A DNA stretch of 34,010 nucleotides, from positions 1-34,010 of the forward strand of contig JAZUPD010000053.1 of assembly GCA_045604985.1 (NCBI GenBank), in the 5' to 3' direction. The DNA is from SIG710 sp045604985 (GTDB lineage: Bacteria > Bacillota > Clostridia > Oscillospirales > CAG-272). Numbering within the stretch: the first letter of the stretch is position 1; the number at the start of each line of letters is the position of its first letter. Positions 33,603 to 34,010 of the stretch are shown here, piece by piece. The translations under genes were made by a program, and so were the position numbers. Below the pieces are notes generated by a model that was not told the DNA's origin, made no database searches, and saw only the letters and a list, made by a program, of their open reading frames with translations.

Positions 33603-34010
33603 TGTAAATTATCTCCTTTCGGTATTATGCTTTTTTTTGCGCGCACGCTGAAAGAATAGAATGTATAGATAGAATAGAATATTATTCGTTATAGTATTAA
33701 GGGCTGTTGAAAATGTGGAAAAAAACATTTTTTGATTGCCGTGTTTCAAATTTTCTTTGTTTTATAAGATTTTTTAATTTTTGTAACACATTTTTTTTTG
33801 CTTTAAAGTTGTTTAAAAGTACTATTGAAAATAACTTAAAACTAAACAGAATTTTTTCACTTTTTGGGAGAAATTTAATTTTTTAAAAAAAACTTATCAT
33901 TTATGATTCGTGTGGAAAAATGACCGTATCAAAAATCCTGTTAAAAATGTTGAAAATTTTATAATTCAAAAAAAAATTGTTGAGAAGTTTTATTAAAATC
34001 TTTTTTCTAA
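33603..34010. other. Putative oriC-associated region upstream of dnaN
   Basis: About 400 non-coding, very AT-rich bases next to dnaN, where dnaA-dnaN intergenic origins lie in Firmicutes. Two DnaA-box-like sites TGTGGAAAA (minus-strand TTTTCCACA, one mismatch from TTATCCACA) are at 33714-33722 and 33911-33919. Weaker TGTTGAAAA sites are at 33705-33713, directly abutting the first, and at 33948-33956. A small GGGC cluster (33701-33704) and a TA-rich stretch (33661-33700) follow, resembling the box / GC / DnaA-trio order of basal unwinding regions. Long A and T runs could serve as the unwinding element. dnaA itself is not in the window. Confidence 0.65.

Noticed and set aside
33723..33910. Long A/T runs near the right end as a possible repeat or phage element
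   Set aside because: They are simple homopolymer-rich DNA as expected for an origin unwinding region; no direct repeats of useful length were seen.
1..34010. CRISPR arrays, transposases, integrases, prophage or toxin-antitoxin modules
   Set aside because: No spaced repeats and no matching proteins were seen; almost every gene is a housekeeping or biosynthetic gene.

Overview
The window looks like a chromosomal segment of a Gram-positive, low-to-mid GC bacterium of the class Clostridia, probably a spore former or a descendant of one. The evidence is tRNA-sensing T-box leaders, strong Shine-Dalgarno sites, TTGACA-17-TATAAT type promoters, a CotF-like coat protein, RemB, RecX, a TagO-type sugar-phosphate transferase and the gene order dnaN-recF-remB-gyrB-gyrA. 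I cannot place it below class level.

Layout. The right end (33603-34010) is an AT-rich, non-coding stretch upstream of dnaN with DnaA-box-like sites. It is best read as part of oriC, with dnaA expected just outside the window. Leftward on the minus strand follow dnaN, recF, remB, gyrB, gyrA and a small lipoprotein gene. Around 22.6-25.6 kb are two plus-strand genes (a two-TM protein and mgsA) and a divergent minus-strand pair (UPF0237 ACT protein and UPF0210/PFL protein). The divergent promoter region carries three copies of a 12-mer. From 19.5 to 22.5 kb is a plus-strand cluster trpS-tagO-membrane protein. Opposite to it run recA-recX (17.3-19.1 kb), a CotF-like protein and an AMP-forming acyl-CoA synthetase. 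trpB stands alone on the plus strand behind a complete Trp T-box. A SAM methyltransferase gene separates it from the next unit.

The left 11.8 kb is one branched-chain amino acid operon on the minus strand. It starts at a consensus promoter and a Leu T-box (specifier CUC) and reads leuA-ilvB-ilvN-ilvC-ilvD-leuC-leuD-leuB-DUF815 ATPase-ilvA (ilvA cut by the window edge). Together these genes cover threonine deamination, acetohydroxy acid synthesis, the isomeroreductase and dehydratase steps, and the leucine branch.

The most striking observation is that two genes of this operon carry in-frame stop codons inside otherwise well-conserved sequence. ilvC has TAA and TGA four codons apart, exactly in the second metal-binding motif. 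leuA has a TAA 24 codons before the conserved end of its regulatory domain. These could be real loss of function, a strain variant, or consensus errors in the assembly; the sequence alone cannot decide. I found no CRISPR array, insertion sequence, prophage, rRNA or tRNA, and nothing I would call a new defence or mobile system.
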